A stretch of DNA of 64,000 nt from Larus michahellis (GCF_964199755.1 NC_133896.1:99818549-99882548); one strand, 5' to 3'. Positions 13,701-28,700 are shown, numbered from the stretch's first letter. Notes: generated from the sequence alone by a model not told the origin. Numbers and translations: made by a program.

Positions 13701-16700
13701 AAATAAACCTAAGATTAAAAAGTTCCTCACAGCTTCATACCCAGATTCCACTCATTTCACTGGGAGCTGCACCTATAGAAGCTACCAGTAACTTTGATAA
13801 AACCTACATCAAGTAAAGGTAACTCACTGCTAAAATTTCACTCAGTATTTCACTTCAAACTACTCATGCTCCTAATCTAAAGTTAACATTACTTATAATT
13901 TTTCCTCATGCAGGTGCTAATTACACAAGGTAAACATACTGTTAAATTTCACACAGGCAACTCTGACATCATCATTTTGTTAGATGTCATTTTGCAATGA
14001 TTTTGCTAACGTAAAAACCTTGTATGCTTGTGCCCCTCTGAATATTTGAGCAAAAGTTATATTCAGTTTTACAGAGCTTCACACTAGAAAAATAAATAGA
14101 GGCAGTCCATAAGACCCTACAGACTAAATAGCCCCTTCGGCCTTTAGTGGATGTTTTCTCCAGTAATAATGCAATGGCCAAGGCAGCCTTGTCAAAGATC
14201 AAATCAACCTTTATCTGCCAAGCCGTTCAACTAGCATATACGTTACTCAAGAGTAAGGACACTTAAAACATCCCATTTCTTTTAAAGGGAGAAACACTTT
14301 ATATACAAGCCTAGTTTTAGAAGGCCTCCTCACAAAGATTACAATTGGCCTGTGTTACAAGGTCTTTTTATTAAGTGGTTTTGAATCACATTAAGTTAGA
14401 TTTTGCTTCCAAATACAAGTATAGCAAGGCAATTTAGAAAAGCAAAACTGACCAACACGTCTTTAAAAAGCTATAGGCTTTCCTCAGTATTCCAGAAGCA
14501 TAACTGTAAAATAACTGCTTTATTGACATGCCATATATTAGACCTTTTCATTACATTAAAGGAAAAGAGATTACTCACATGGCTTGCTGATAACTAACTT
14601 TCCTAATTGGGCTTCAATCTTTTCTAGGTAATCCACAGACAACCAAAGGAAAATGATCGCTTTCGAAGAACAGTCACCATCACTTCTCCACAAGCCAAAC
14701 CTTCTCAAATCCAGAGTATCCACTGTCAGCTCAATATTCTTATTAAGAGCCACTGTAGAAAACAGAATTTAAAATAACCATATATTTCACAGCCACGGGT
14801 AACTATAAAGTCATACATGTTATAGCAATTACATACTAAGACGTAAGTATGATCAGAGTGTACTGAAATGGTACTTGTAGATTTTATTCCCGGCATTACA
14901 TAAAGTGTGTCGAGAATGTAATACTTAAATCAGCTATAACAAACTATGTAAAAAAAGTTATCAAATTGTAACACCAAAAGCTAAACATCTAAACACACAA
15001 TTCCTCATGAAAAAAATTCTATTTTTTCTCAGAATAACCAAGTTAATACCTACAAATATAGAAAAAATATTGCAAATCATGAACTCCTATTTGCTTTAGT
15101 CAATCCAATTCAGAACTGCTCACAAACCTTCTCCTACAAGACACAGAAACCACACATCTTCAGAAAATGCACCAAATGCAAATCTAAGAGTTATATTCCT
15201 CTCAGCTTTAGTCAACTCATACGTTTTTCTTTAATAAACCTAGTCATCTAAAACCCTAATCTGAAAAGATTAACGCTTCACCTCAAAAACACAGAGTCAT
15301 ATTTACTACAGTTCAACACTTAACATACGCAGGGATGCTAAAGGCAAGGCCATTAAAACTACAAGCTCACCTTGTAAGTGTAAGAAGATGATAAATTATT
15401 AATGCTTACACTTACAGACACCAACACTTATTTATTTAAACTGTAATTTTTAATTATTGTAAACTGTAATTTTTAACATCATTTAATGTCTTTGTGAAAG
15501 CAAATAAGATTATAAATTATTCATAATATAAATATATACTGAGTATTTTAATGCAATACTTTAAAGAGATAGTTAAGAGAAAGCTAAAGAAAGAGATTCT
15601 CTTACCTTGAAATGGGATCATAATATACTTGGTTGTAAACTGAAATAAGATTACAAAAAATATAAATTAGTTTGCTTTTTACAAAATAATTAAAACACAA
15701 GTAAGAATTTTAATTAACTGCACATAACCAAATAAACTGAAAATAATATCATAGCATCATTTAGGTTGGAAAAGACCCTTAAGATCATTGAGTCCAACTG
15801 TTAACCTAACACTGCCACGTCCGATATGCCTAATTTAAGAACTTAATATTGCCTATTTTACCGAAAACAACACTCCTGAATACACATTGCAGAATGTAAT
15901 TGACAGCAAATTGACTTCCAGAGGTGCTCAGTACTGAGAAATATGCAGAAAGTTGCAGAGCTGCCTGCAGACTCCTTAACAAGAAAAAAAACTGATAAAA
16001 AACTTGGGACAAAACCAGCTCATTTGTAAACTCCTCGTGATAAAGACTGTCAGCTGCACTATTTGAATTAAGGAATGCTATATAAATGGTCCAACACTGG
16101 GGTGTTACTTTGCTATTTATATTAAACTTCGAATTAAAGTATTTAAAGTTTCCACTTAACACTGCTGCTATGTTAAGACAACTTGGCTAAATAAAGAATG
16201 CTTTATTGTCACTTTGACATGAGGTTGTCATATACATTGAGCAAAGACATTTCTCTTACGTTACCACAGTAAGCACAAAGTTGTTTTTTCCAAGGAAAAA
16301 TTTCACTTTCCACCTAAAAGCATTGATTCTAAACGTACTTCAACTCATTTCTCAAATGGTTTTGGCATATTAATTTAGGAAGTTTCCATGAAATGTTTCC
16401 ATTACTGCATGAGAACTGCTGCACAAAACTCCTGTTTTGTGAAAAGCTGAAACTATTATTACAATCCAAGATTCCAAAATGTCTTACTGCAGGCAAAAAT
16501 AAAAGATTTACATGTTCAAACATTTATTTTTCAATTGCAATATACAGAATGAGTCTGCTCAAAGACCTGTTGAAACTCCTGCAGCTGGTACTCCACTTGA
16601 AGTACACCTTCACTTGTATTTCTACACCCTATGAGTAGCATGTTGCTTATGCACTAATGCTTTTAGTGTTGGTTTTCTGCTCTTTAAAGTTACAAAACAA

Positions 16701-19700
16701 GCAATTCTCTGTTTAAAAGGAAAGATCAGCACATGGTATATATCTGAACTCTTATCACTATGGATTACTTTAGTATCTGTACTATTTCTGAGAAAAGTAA
16801 TTGGTGTTTATCTCAAGTGACATGAACTCTAACATGGCCATTATTTTCTGTTAGAACTCACAAAAAGCTTCCTCGGTATGATTTCTGTTCCAGTATAGCA
16901 TTTATACAGCACCTTTACCTCTGAAAACTGGGGCCACAGAAAATCCCAGTTAGCTTTTCTAATAATAGCAATCCAGGCATATGAGGTAATGGAATACACA
17001 ACCCATCGTTTAGCCAAAGCAATTTGATGTAAAAATATTCCAAACTCAGTGCTTCCACACTAAGTACCACTAACTTTGCCTAACTAGAAATTTAATTTTT
17101 TAATATTCTCAAAATATCATTGTAATAGAACAACTTACCCTAGCAGGACCTGTTGATAACCATTTAAATTTCCCAATGTATAGACTATCAAATTCAACAT
17201 CCAATGCTGGGTTCATCTGTTTTCTAGGTGGGCTTCCAGAAGGTAAGCTGACAGGACACATATCATCAATTGGTTCTGTTAAAAACTGGGGGGGGGGGGA
17301 AAAGTACATTTACCACAAAGATTTAAATGAGACACTTCCCTCCTGTAACCTGAGGAATCTTTTCTTTATGTTTTTAAGAATTTACTCCCAAAGTCAATTT
17401 CCATATGAGAAATCCATATTAAAAAGCTGTAAATGTTATTACAGTCATTACTGACAACGTTCTAACAGTATGTTACTGCACCTCTGAAGTTCCCATTGGC
17501 AAGACATAAGCTGTGCTCTTTACTAATCTAGAACCAAGTAAAAACTCAAGAAAGCAACAAAAAATACCCCTCTTCAAAGGTACCCTATCAAAGGTACAGA
17601 ATCCAATTCAATGCTTATGATCAAAACAACGCATCTGTGAGAAGAGGCAACATTGTCTCTTCTGGCTTGTTTCAGGATTATAGAGACAATTTAAATCCAG
17701 GTCAAAGCAAGCAGCACAAGGCTAACCAAGTCCAAAGTGGGGCAACAACCTTTATGGCTAGTTTCAGATTCAAATTCCACTGCTAGCCACACCGGAAAGG
17801 GAACTTCACCCTATCCCTGTCTGCTGTCAACAAAGATCCTCCAACTTCTCCTTGCACTGAATTACAACAGGGGACTAGATGACAAGAAGAAACTACTGAC
17901 TTTAACTACAATAAATATAAAAAACATTGTGTAGAAAAAAAAAAAAGCTTTTCACAGCTGTATCTTCATGCTGTTAACCTCTAGCTCAGATTACTACTTG
18001 ATCCTTCCTGTTTTGTAATATTAAACATTTCCAAATGTTTATTTTCAAAATATGAAATGCATTGTATGTTGCAAAAACACTCAAGCTTCAGAGCCACAGA
18101 TCTTTTCTGAAGACTGTCCAGAATTCTATATTCTATCTGTGAAATAAATTACTGCAGCTACAGCTGGTTGCTGGAACTAAACATATCTGCTCTAAACATT
18201 TCACTTTTGTGCTAACATGCAAGAAAAAATAAACATTGGAGAAATAAATTAAAGGGTTGGCATAACAACACATAGGCCAGAAACTGGACTACCTGCTCTG
18301 TGGGACTTTCCATCTTGTTTTCTAATTGCTTTGCTGAGAAACAGAAGTCAGACTGTTCGTCTGTTTCTTTATTGTCAGTGATCTTATCCTGCAGCAGCTC
18401 TGTGCATTTTGGCTCAGAAGACACATCTTCATCATCACTGGAAAGGACAACTAAAGAGGAAAAAATAAGTATACATATACTACAAGATGCAGACTTGAGA
18501 ATATTTCATTCATTGTGGATTTCAGATGAGCAAAGAATTCTCTCTTGCAGCATGTAATATTGAAGGACATTGCCCAAACCATACAAGGTCTGCGTGCATG
18601 GAAGTGTATGCAACAAGTACTGCTTTGTACCTATATTAACACTTTTTACCCAAGATGCTCAAAATTATTTGAATATTAAAAGAAACGGGCCACAACATAG
18701 CTGCTTCAAAGAAGAGAGAATTTTTTTTTCCTCAGTTTAAGCATAATTTAAAAGTACGAGCTTGATTTTCTGTAGCCATAAGGACTGGAATTTGAAAATC
18801 CTGCCCTCTATCCTGTTTCTCAGTACAGGACCCTCTGCACTCCAGCAGAGGTCACTGGCACTAGGCACTGTTCTCTAACCTGCACAATGCATTACAAACA
18901 GCACGATCTCTGTCTTCAATCTTTTGTTCCATATGTTTCAACTAGGCAGTCACGCATGAGTTCTCCCAGTACCTAGGTGTACCAATAGTAATTGTCAGCA
19001 GCACAGACACAGTACATACTTGGGTCAACTGAAACAAGTTGCCGATTACCCCTGCAGATTCTGTTCCGCAGCTTGCTCAGATACTGTGATGCGTCCATCT
19101 TTAATTTCCTGAGGGCGCTAACTCCTGGTGAAATCATGTCCTCACTGGTGACAGAAAGCTGTTTCTCTGACAAATTTCTGGAAGGAGACTCTGACCCAGG
19201 TTCCTCTGTGCAGCTGTGAGCAGGCCTCAAGCGGTTGTGGTTGGAAGCGTCTTTATATTCTCTCTCCAATGGCTGCAGAATACAGTCCGGCAACAGAATT
19301 GTATTAGATCTGTGACTTTGTCCATCCTCACAGGGTGTTCTGCGGCCAGGAGACTCAGTTGAACTCAATCTTTGCTCTTTCTAGAAAACAGGAATCAGAC
19401 AGGATATATGTTTATTTCTTGATATATGGTGGTTCGGCTCAGCGACCACTGAGACTTAGCCACGGGCTAGACAAAATAATTATAGCTTAATGCAGCTGCA
19501 TTTAGAGCACAAGTCAGAGTAATTTCTCCCTCCTCGTGTTCCAAAGGTTGTTACATAAAGGTATGAGGGACCACCTTTTAAAAGTCTACTTTGACCCCCA
19601 TTGAAACTGATCAAGAAACTCTTTCTGATTTTTTTAGCAGCTCTCTCATTGCCTGACACTGAAAGACCAAGCACCAGTGATGTTCATTACTCTGCAAATG

Positions 19701-22700
19701 TGTGGCTTGGTCAACTAGGTGAACAGGACTCAGCAACTACCTACTTCTGTGGGGTTTTAATCAGAAGGTTACAGAGATGCCTTTATTGTATTCAAATGCT
19801 TGAATATAAATCACAGTTTGTACTTTACTGATTGGTTCCCTCAGTCTTTTTTCTCCCCACCCGCCCCCCTCCCCCCAAATCTTAATGACAGATAAGAATA
19901 AAACTTTAGGGAAGGGTAAGACAGACTGACGAGGGAGAAAGATGACATCTGCAAGATTTTAATAACCCCAGGTATACTTTGTAATTTTTGTATTGAAGTC
20001 CCTAATTAGTCTATACCGACTGTGAAAGAAGCCTCACTTAAGTAGCTAGATGCCTTATTTCCAAGATTGTACTACTCCATGCTCCTGTCTGAAGGAAACA
20101 CCGTCTTTCATATCTCACCACCTTTCTGCTACAACAAGCATATTCTGATGTTGTGGACGGAAGTACATATACTCACTCTTCTTGATGCACCACTGAACTA
20201 CTTTCCCTCAACAGGTGTAATAGTATCCCTAGATACCCTATTTATTAGTAGAATTTTTTTATTTTGGTTTTTTTATGTTGCTACTGAAGAGTGTGTGCAT
20301 GTGTGTACACAAACACATATGTTAAACTTAAGTGCAACTTACAGACAGAAGTGATTTTTCTGGAATATGTGCATTACAATCATCAGAAATATGGCCACTA
20401 GATCTTCTTTTCCTTTTCTCAGAATCAAAAGAGCCCGTTTCCTTCTGACTAAAAGTGGTGCTGTTCATGTTTCTGCTCCTCTTTTCCAGTTCATCATAGT
20501 TCTGGTTTTCTGTGTCAGGAAAAACCAAGTGATTTAATGGGTTATCCTTAAACACCTTTGTATTTCTTCATATCTGTTATATCTTAAATTAAATGCATGG
20601 AACTAGATACCCTCCGCAATAGTTCGTTCCTTTTTTAAATGTGTGTGGCTGCCAAAATATATTCTGTACAATAATTAAGGAAACATTATTATTGCAGAAT
20701 TAGTTAAGATAAGGGTATAACCAAATTCGTACCTCACTTCCAAGTAAGAATTAGCACTCCATACTCCAGTTTTTATCTTCTGATGGATGCAATATTCTCC
20801 ATTTCCTGTTCTAATCTGCAAATATTACTAACCAGTATGTTCTTTCTGGAGACTCAGCATAGAGCTCATCTTTTTCAGCAGCAAATACGGTCATATAGCA
20901 TAAACATTTTAGGAGGGCTCACAAACCATTTGAGCATTCTTAATGTATTACATTCTTGAGAGTAAAAGACTTTTTATAAAATCAGGATTATAATGCTGCA
21001 GTGAGGCTTCCCTCAGTTTCCTTTTTCTTCCACAGATCTGATTAGCCATAGCTTTATTCCTATTTAAAAAACAGCTATTTGATACGTTTTACCATTATCT
21101 GTAAAAGAACTGCATTTTAAGGAAACACATACACTGCGTGCAACACCTATTTTATTTCTGTGCTCGCCTCATAATACTAGAGTAAATAAAGAAAGTTTCC
21201 CAACGCCTCCAAAATTCATACTTAAATGCCAGATTATTGCTCACTACAAACCTTTCTTCTGCAGTCTCTGTCTTCTAGAAGTGAAGACATTTTTTCCTGG
21301 TTCCTTAGAAGCCTTGGTCAATTTACACAGATCATCATCTGTCTTTCTCAGGCAATGCTCAGACCTGTAAAGAATATTAACTATGACTTATCTTTAATTT
21401 TGAAAGAATACTGAATAAAAATCCCAACAGAAACAAGAGTTGGTTGGACCACAAAGTTCTGTCTCTCTCGTAAGCATGGCGAGCTTGACAAATGAAACAC
21501 AAACTAATTCGGTTTCTGTTACGGAAATACACAGATACTCTGACATTATTAATGAAACAGATGCTTCTAAAACGTGCAAAGAATGAAAATCTGACATATT
21601 TGCATCAGACACTGGAATATTATTTTGCTGTAAAGCATGACTGCAACTAGAACACATAACAAGAAAAAAAAAAAGAGAGAACAGTCAGTTGAATGTATCC
21701 TTGCCTTTGCCATGAATGCAGTGGGAATGAGGCAATGTAGTATTTTTAATTTAGATTTAGAACTGCTAATAGAATCCACTGAGTAAATTCCTGCAATGAG
21801 AGAAGATCTGAAATAGAAATTCCTGCTCAAAGGGGCCTAAAACAGAAACTCTGAAGGGGGGGGGGGGGGGACGACAGGACATGAATGAGGAAGAAACAGA
21901 AAAAGATTACAGTACGAGAAACTAGGCAACCTACAGGTGTTCAGCTGAGTTTGTAGTTTCATTCTAAGACAGACATGCAAGAAAGTAATTTGTTTTTTTA
22001 AAAATTTTAGTTGCTTTTTTATAAATAGGAGAATATACTCAGGAGGTGCTGACAGACTGAACAGTATGACATGCTCACATTTGAGGTCTACTCTTGTAAA
22101 CACATTCTCAACTTCTCTGTTACAGCTCACAAAAGTCTACATAACTGTATTTTGGTTTCTCATGTATGCATTAGGATAGCTTTTAGTTATATGTGCATGT
22201 GGTATTTTCTCACATTAACTTAATTACATTCAGTATGCAAGACTTGTGAAAATTTATCAGGGCTACAAGATAAAAGAAACTAACCTTCATGACCTTTGTT
22301 TCACTTTCTGTGAGAACTGGAAAATCAGAAAGGAAATAAGATTTCATAGATAAAGCAATTTAATGCTGCTCTGGAAATCTGTTCCACTCCTTTTTTCACC
22401 TTACTTAATCCAAAGGGATTTTTGCATTCATTGTTTTATAACGTGCTTAACACAGAATTTTGCGGTCTCCAATTTGCAAAGAGCTAAGCTATCATCACAA
22501 TGACTGAAATCACTGGCAGCTGAGTCTGTACCCATAAGGAACATCACCAACCATGAGAAAGAACATTCTTGACACCTCTAACTAAACAGCCAACACTGCT
22601 GGACACTTTCTGAGCAGGCACCTGTTCTTCAGTGCCCTATCTGTAGATTGGGAGTATCACTGCTCTTTGGGAATACTGTAAAGGGAAATAAAGATTTCCA

Positions 22701-25700
22701 GACTGCTCTGATACTACAGTGATGCACAGTGTAAAAGCATCATGAAGAAATGGTTGATTATCTTTCCATTCATAAAGAATCATGAATTGGACCATAATAC
22801 AGAAAAAGTGTTCGGTAAGCACTATTATTCACTCTATATCTTGATAAAGACAGAGTCTGCCATAGATCACGCAGCACCAGTTCTGGAATAACCTCACTAC
22901 AGAAAACTTGGTTTTGGAACCCACATCTCTTTCTCAACTTAAATATTTGTACGCATAACAGCTATATAGATTTGACTGCCTTAAAAGAGCATACTAAATC
23001 ACTAAGTGTTTTTTTAGCATTTGTTTTACACCAATATCACAATTCTGGTATTTCCAGCTCTGGGGAGACCTTACAGCAGCCTTCCAGTACCTAAAGGGGG
23101 CCCACAGGAAAGATGGGGAAGAGACTCTTTATCAGGGAGTGTAATGATAGGACGAGGGGTAACGGTTTCAAACTGAAGGAAGGGAGATTTAGATTGGATA
23201 TCAGGAAGAAGTTCTTTACTGTGAGGGTGGTGAGGCACTGGAACAGGTTGCCCAGGGAAGCTGTGGATGCCCCATCCCAGGAAGTGTTCAAGGCCAGGCT
23301 GGACAGGGCTTTGAGCAGCCTGGTCTAGTGGGTTGCCCTGTCCACTGGTCAGGGCAGGGGGGGTTGGAACTAGATGATCTTTAAGGTCCCTTCCAATCCG
23401 AACCATTCTATGATTTCAACAACAGGAAACATTTCAATAGGAATACTTCAGCTAATAGACTTTCCTAAACATATTTACTCTATACACAAATTCTGCACAT
23501 TTTATTTTCACTTCCAATCTTTGCTGATAAGTCTGTTTAAAATGCACTTCTTCGATATATGCATAAGCTAAGAAGCTATGCCAGTACATACTGAAGTGTT
23601 CTCAACAGCCATGAGAAACAAGTAAAAAACACACTTTAAAACCTTAAGTTTCTTTAGATTTAAGACCTACCTCAAATTCATTAGTTATACTGATAGGTCA
23701 GTGGTGACATAAGCAAATGCATTTCATGCTGGGTTGTAGTGAACAAGCAATAAAAAAATCCACCAGTTTTGTAACACAAAAAGCAAGGAAGGAAACAGGG
23801 AACTCACAGCAACTTCTAGCTGATAGAGAAAGGTTAACTTATTACCACCCTGTTCTGATCACACAGAATTCTTTGACTTAATCTGAAATTTCCGTAGTAC
23901 AAAACTGGCGCAATTTTCAGTAAAACAGTGTGCATTCTAGCTACTCTGACAATACAAAAGAATCTCTAGATGGTCATGTGCACATATATATGTATATAAA
24001 ACCATTATAAGGGGGGAGCTTTTACTCTCCTCTGAAAGAAGAGACCCCAAAAGAATCAGTGCCAAGGGTATGTTATGCAGACCTTAGTTACAGAGAGGTG
24101 ACAAGGATCAAACCACATCTGTGGTTTGATCTCCATTTCATATGCCGTATCTATTACAACTTGTGCTAACATGCTGGTCACTGGGGAGGGGTGGAAAATC
24201 CTCCAGATGTTGGTTCCTGCTAATAAAAAAGCATATCACAGGAACAGAAAATTAATCCTTCAAGCAATGAACCACTCCAAATATAAAACAAGTTGAGTAC
24301 ACCAACTACTAAAAAAAATGACTAGTTCAAACCATTCTTGTGCTTAACATAAAACTCAACAGCTGCCCTTCAGATATGAGCTTGAAAAAATACACAAGAT
24401 GTTTCCTCAGATTTAGAGTTACATACAAGAGTTCAAACAAGCTCCCCACATTTCAGTCATCCCAAAGTTATGGAAAACTATTTATTAGCAACAAATTGAA
24501 TATTTCTAAAATGAGACAGTATAATAAACTGTTGTAAATCCCTCACTTAAATTGCAGCTTTGTCAGATTAATTTAAGCAGCAATGGGGATCCCACCAAAA
24601 AAGAGAAAGGAATTCTTACTAATTTAGATTCCCTAAGATGTTCATATATCAGAATGAGGAATATGACTTACTTTCCTCAAGAATTTTACAATTTCTTTAA
24701 CCTGGTAACTATTGATTATTCCTGCCCTCACAAATCATTCTTCTCTTCCTTCTTCTGTTGTTCTACCCAATTTCTTGCTACTTGTTCCTCTGGATACTTT
24801 GCTGTTAAGCAAAGAGGAGGCCATAAAAGACAAGAGGGAAAGCTTACTCTGAATTCAACTGCCATCTTAGACCAAAACAAACATTATATAAGATCTGATT
24901 TCTGCCAGTTTTATATGTCAAGTGTTACTGTGATGCTCAGTCAACCTAAACATAGAAAGAAAAGACGAAAAGTAGATGTCAAGCAATGAGAGGACACACA
25001 TACAGCCCTTAAACAATGGCTTTCTGTTGGGATTGAGAACACTAGTGGATTAATGTGAAAAGAAATGAACTATCACAGAGACGAATTTGGAGAAATTCTG
25101 CAAAAGAGGTTACTTCAAAACATACTAGAACACATTAACAACAACAGGAAAGCAAGATTTTGGTTCTAGACACAAAACCAACTTAAATGTGTTTGAATTA
25201 CATGGCCATCTTCACAAATCAAAACACTGATTTACTGTAAATGGTAATTCCTTTTATGAAAGAAAAGTAGCTTATTAATATCAGGTGCAGCAAATCAGAA
25301 TAAATGCAATGTTAAAACGGCTCACTGGAGCAGCATCTTAGTTTGCACTCAGGAAGTTGATCTCCTGCTTCAAGGCAAGAGTATAGTAAAAATTGTGTCA
25401 GGGAAATTCTTTTCCATTGTGAAGTCATGTCATTTCAGGAAGACTGGCAAAATCATCAGTGAGTAACATACCTTTCAGACAGAAAAGAACTTTCATGAGG
25501 AGAACTTAATATTTGACATGTCTGTAGGCTGGCAACAGATGATGAGGGTAGTTGACCTGATTGTAATCTGTCAGCATCAGATAAATCTGCATCAATTATT
25601 ACGTGGCTGTCTATGTATTTTCTTCCAATTTTCGTCCTCAGGACATTCGTCAAGATAACTTTGGGTTGCCTGCCACATATATAACAGTAAATCATAAATA

Positions 25701-28700
25701 CTGCACTGAAATCTAGAGAAAGAAACTTCTTGTTAAATTCACGTATCTTAAAGGCTTGATAATCAAACATCATTATTTTCAGTCCCTTAGAGACAAAACA
25801 AAATCCCACTAAGGAATTTAAAATCCAAGGTAAGTGTATAAATTTAAAAAAGCAACAAGAGACCAGGGTAAGAAATGCCAGACATATAATTTCACCTTAG
25901 CTACATACAATTCACACTGTATTGCCTCTAACACCTAAGCATTGCGTAAAAACTGGTAACTGTTTATCTCCAAATAGCTTTCATACAATATTTGTACACA
26001 TTTCTCAGAACTATGGAGCAAACAATCTTGATTTTCCTGTGAACAAGAAGCCTCCAGTAAAATAGAATGGATTTTCTCAAGCACTTCGTAAACAAGTAGA
26101 AAAGTAGTGCACCACCAAAATGGTAGCATTAGATTTTGTTCCCCTCCTCAACTTCCAGATGGCATTCTACAGAGTAGCAATAACAAGGCTCAGAAAAAAC
26201 ATCTGCAAGTGTTAGAAGAGACAAGCATCAAAAATAAGATAAACAGAAATACAAAGATGCAACTGCCAACTTGAGCACAAGTGCGTAAGAGCAGCACAAC
26301 TTACTTCATGCAATGCCACTGCAGACAGCTTGCTGTATAGCTCTTGATTTACTCACTTAGTTTCTCAAGATGGGATTTAAATTCTACCACTTCCATTGCA
26401 ATTTATTTTGGATTAGGATGTAATGTCGTGGCCTTTTTTGAAGCTGTTGTGAACAACATTGTCTTTTGGGTATGGACTACATAATTCTCCTGTTGTCTGT
26501 ATACATCTACAAAGCACACTCCAGCACTGACTGCATGACGTCTGGGGAGCGCTCAGATTTCCTCTTGCACTAAGATGTAAATTTGCTTTCAATCAGTAGA
26601 CTACCTTACAGACAAGATGCTGCAGAGGCACACAGGTGATAAGCAATGAGGATATGATTTAGAGGAAAAGTCTGATATCAAAGAATACTGTAGTCTGGAT
26701 GTAACTTCCAATAAAGGAAGTCTCTGAACATCAGAAGCTCAGAGAGAAAACAGCGCAAAAAAGTATTCACTCTAGCCATACTTTTCCCTGGATATCTGCA
26801 ACTGACCATTGCCTGGTAGGGTGGGGAGGAAGATACCAGACTTGATATGCTTTTCTTCTGACCCTTTATGCCAGTTCTCATTTTCATGAGTAGTCTGAAA
26901 TAGTAACAGTGAAAATACATCCTGACACCTTCTCTGAGAAAAGAGGGCAGTTAAATACAGGTGTACTTTTTTCACAAGAATAAAAAAATCCAAACATTTT
27001 GAGAGTCCAATGGCTGAATCAGAATTAATTGGGTCTTGTTAGTACAGGACCATGTAGAAGACATCTGATCAGAAAACCCACCACAGTGTGCCTGGCACCA
27101 TCTCTCTCGATTATCAAAAGGAACCAGGTACAAGGGAATTCAGTCAAGTCAGATGACATGAGAATATAGCTCATGAACAAGATGGCTGTGGTACAACAAA
27201 GAATACTTTCTCATGAAAAAAACAACTGAAAGGAAAATTATTTTGTTGAGTGACACGAGGCAAAGACAACGTACCTTTTAGACACAAAAAGGCTTTGGAG
27301 AGTAGGGTTTAAAATTTGCCATATCATTAGACTGGCAGCAGATGATGAGGGTGGTTGATCTGACTGCAGCTTGCCAGCATCAGAAAAATTAGCACCAGTT
27401 TTAAGTTGCGCCTGTGTGTATTTTCTTCCTATTTTCGTCCTCAGGACATTCGTCAAGATAACTTTGGGTTGCCTGCCATACATATAATAATAAATTAATA
27501 ATAGGGTGCTGAGAACTTAAGTCACATGAATTCAACAAAGCTTTTCTATGAGTTACTGTCTCTGCATCATACCTTATATCTTCAGTAGAATTAAGTTCAC
27601 TTGCCTGACAATTTACAAAGCAGTTCTCTTTGGAGAAGAGGAATCACAAGTGTCTCTCTTGATCAGGACAGCCTTTCAAGGTTTATTCTTCTGACATCAA
27701 TAACTAACACATCCATATGTGATTCTGAAGAGTTAAACTTTCAGTGAAGAAACATGGACATTCAGGTGCATCTTTTTACTGCAAAATGCTGGAAGTGGTA
27801 TCACTATGGCCTTACAAACTATTCTGAAAGGGTACACTTGAACATTTGCAGGATGAAAACAAGCACTCATATTGTGGCATCTTATTTTAGAACAACGAAT
27901 GTTATTGGTTCCCATATCACAAATTAGGTTATGATCTTGCTGGGGAAAAAAAATAAATCAAGAAGCTAGTATAATGTCTCAGTTTTGAAGCTCCAACTGA
28001 TTTCTGTTCAATTCACTAAAGAAATTACATACAATTACAAATTATAAAGTTAGTAAAAACTCCCTATCATAGAATTGTCTAGGTTGGAAGGTACCTTTCA
28101 AATCAAATCCAACCACCGACCTAACACTGACAAAAAACATCCCTACACCATATCCCTAAGCACTATGTCTACCCATCTTTTAAATAACCTCCAGGAATGA
28201 AGATTCCACCACTTCCCTGGGCAGCTTGTTCCAATGCTTGATAACCCTTTCAATGTAAAAATTTTTCCTAATATCCAGTCTAAACCTCCCTTGGCACAAC
28301 TTGAGGCCATTTCTTCTCATTCTATCGCCTGTTAACTTGGGAGAAGAGACCGACCCCCACCTCTCTACAACCTCCTTTCAGGTAGTTGTAGAGAATGATA
28401 AGGCCTCCCCTCAGCCTCCTTTTCTCCAGGCTAAACAACCTCAGCTTCCCTCAGCCGTTTCTTATAGACTTTTTCTCCAGACCCCTCACCAGCTTTGCTG
28501 CCCTTCTCTGGACCCGCTCCAGCACCTCAATGTCTTTTTTGTAATGAGGGGACCAGAACTAGACACAGTACTCAAGGTGGGGCCTCACCAGTGCTGAGTA
28601 CAGGGGCACGATCACTTCCCCAGTGCTACTCACCACACTATTCCTGATACACGCCAAGATGCTGTTAGCCTTCTTGGCCACCTGGGCACACTGCTGGCTC

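Noticed and set aside
21394-21657. 87-codon minus-strand frame with a strong T-rich acceptor, phase-compatible with SENP7 exon 6 at its 5' side
   Set aside because: No donor in phase with exon 7 could be found before its stop, and there is no resemblance to SENP7. It could be an unannotated terminal or cryptic exon, but evidence is too thin.
22287-22320. Short segment flanked by TTTTCCAG and GTTAGT that looks like a micro-exon
   Set aside because: Every frame compatible with neighbouring exon phases contains a stop codon.
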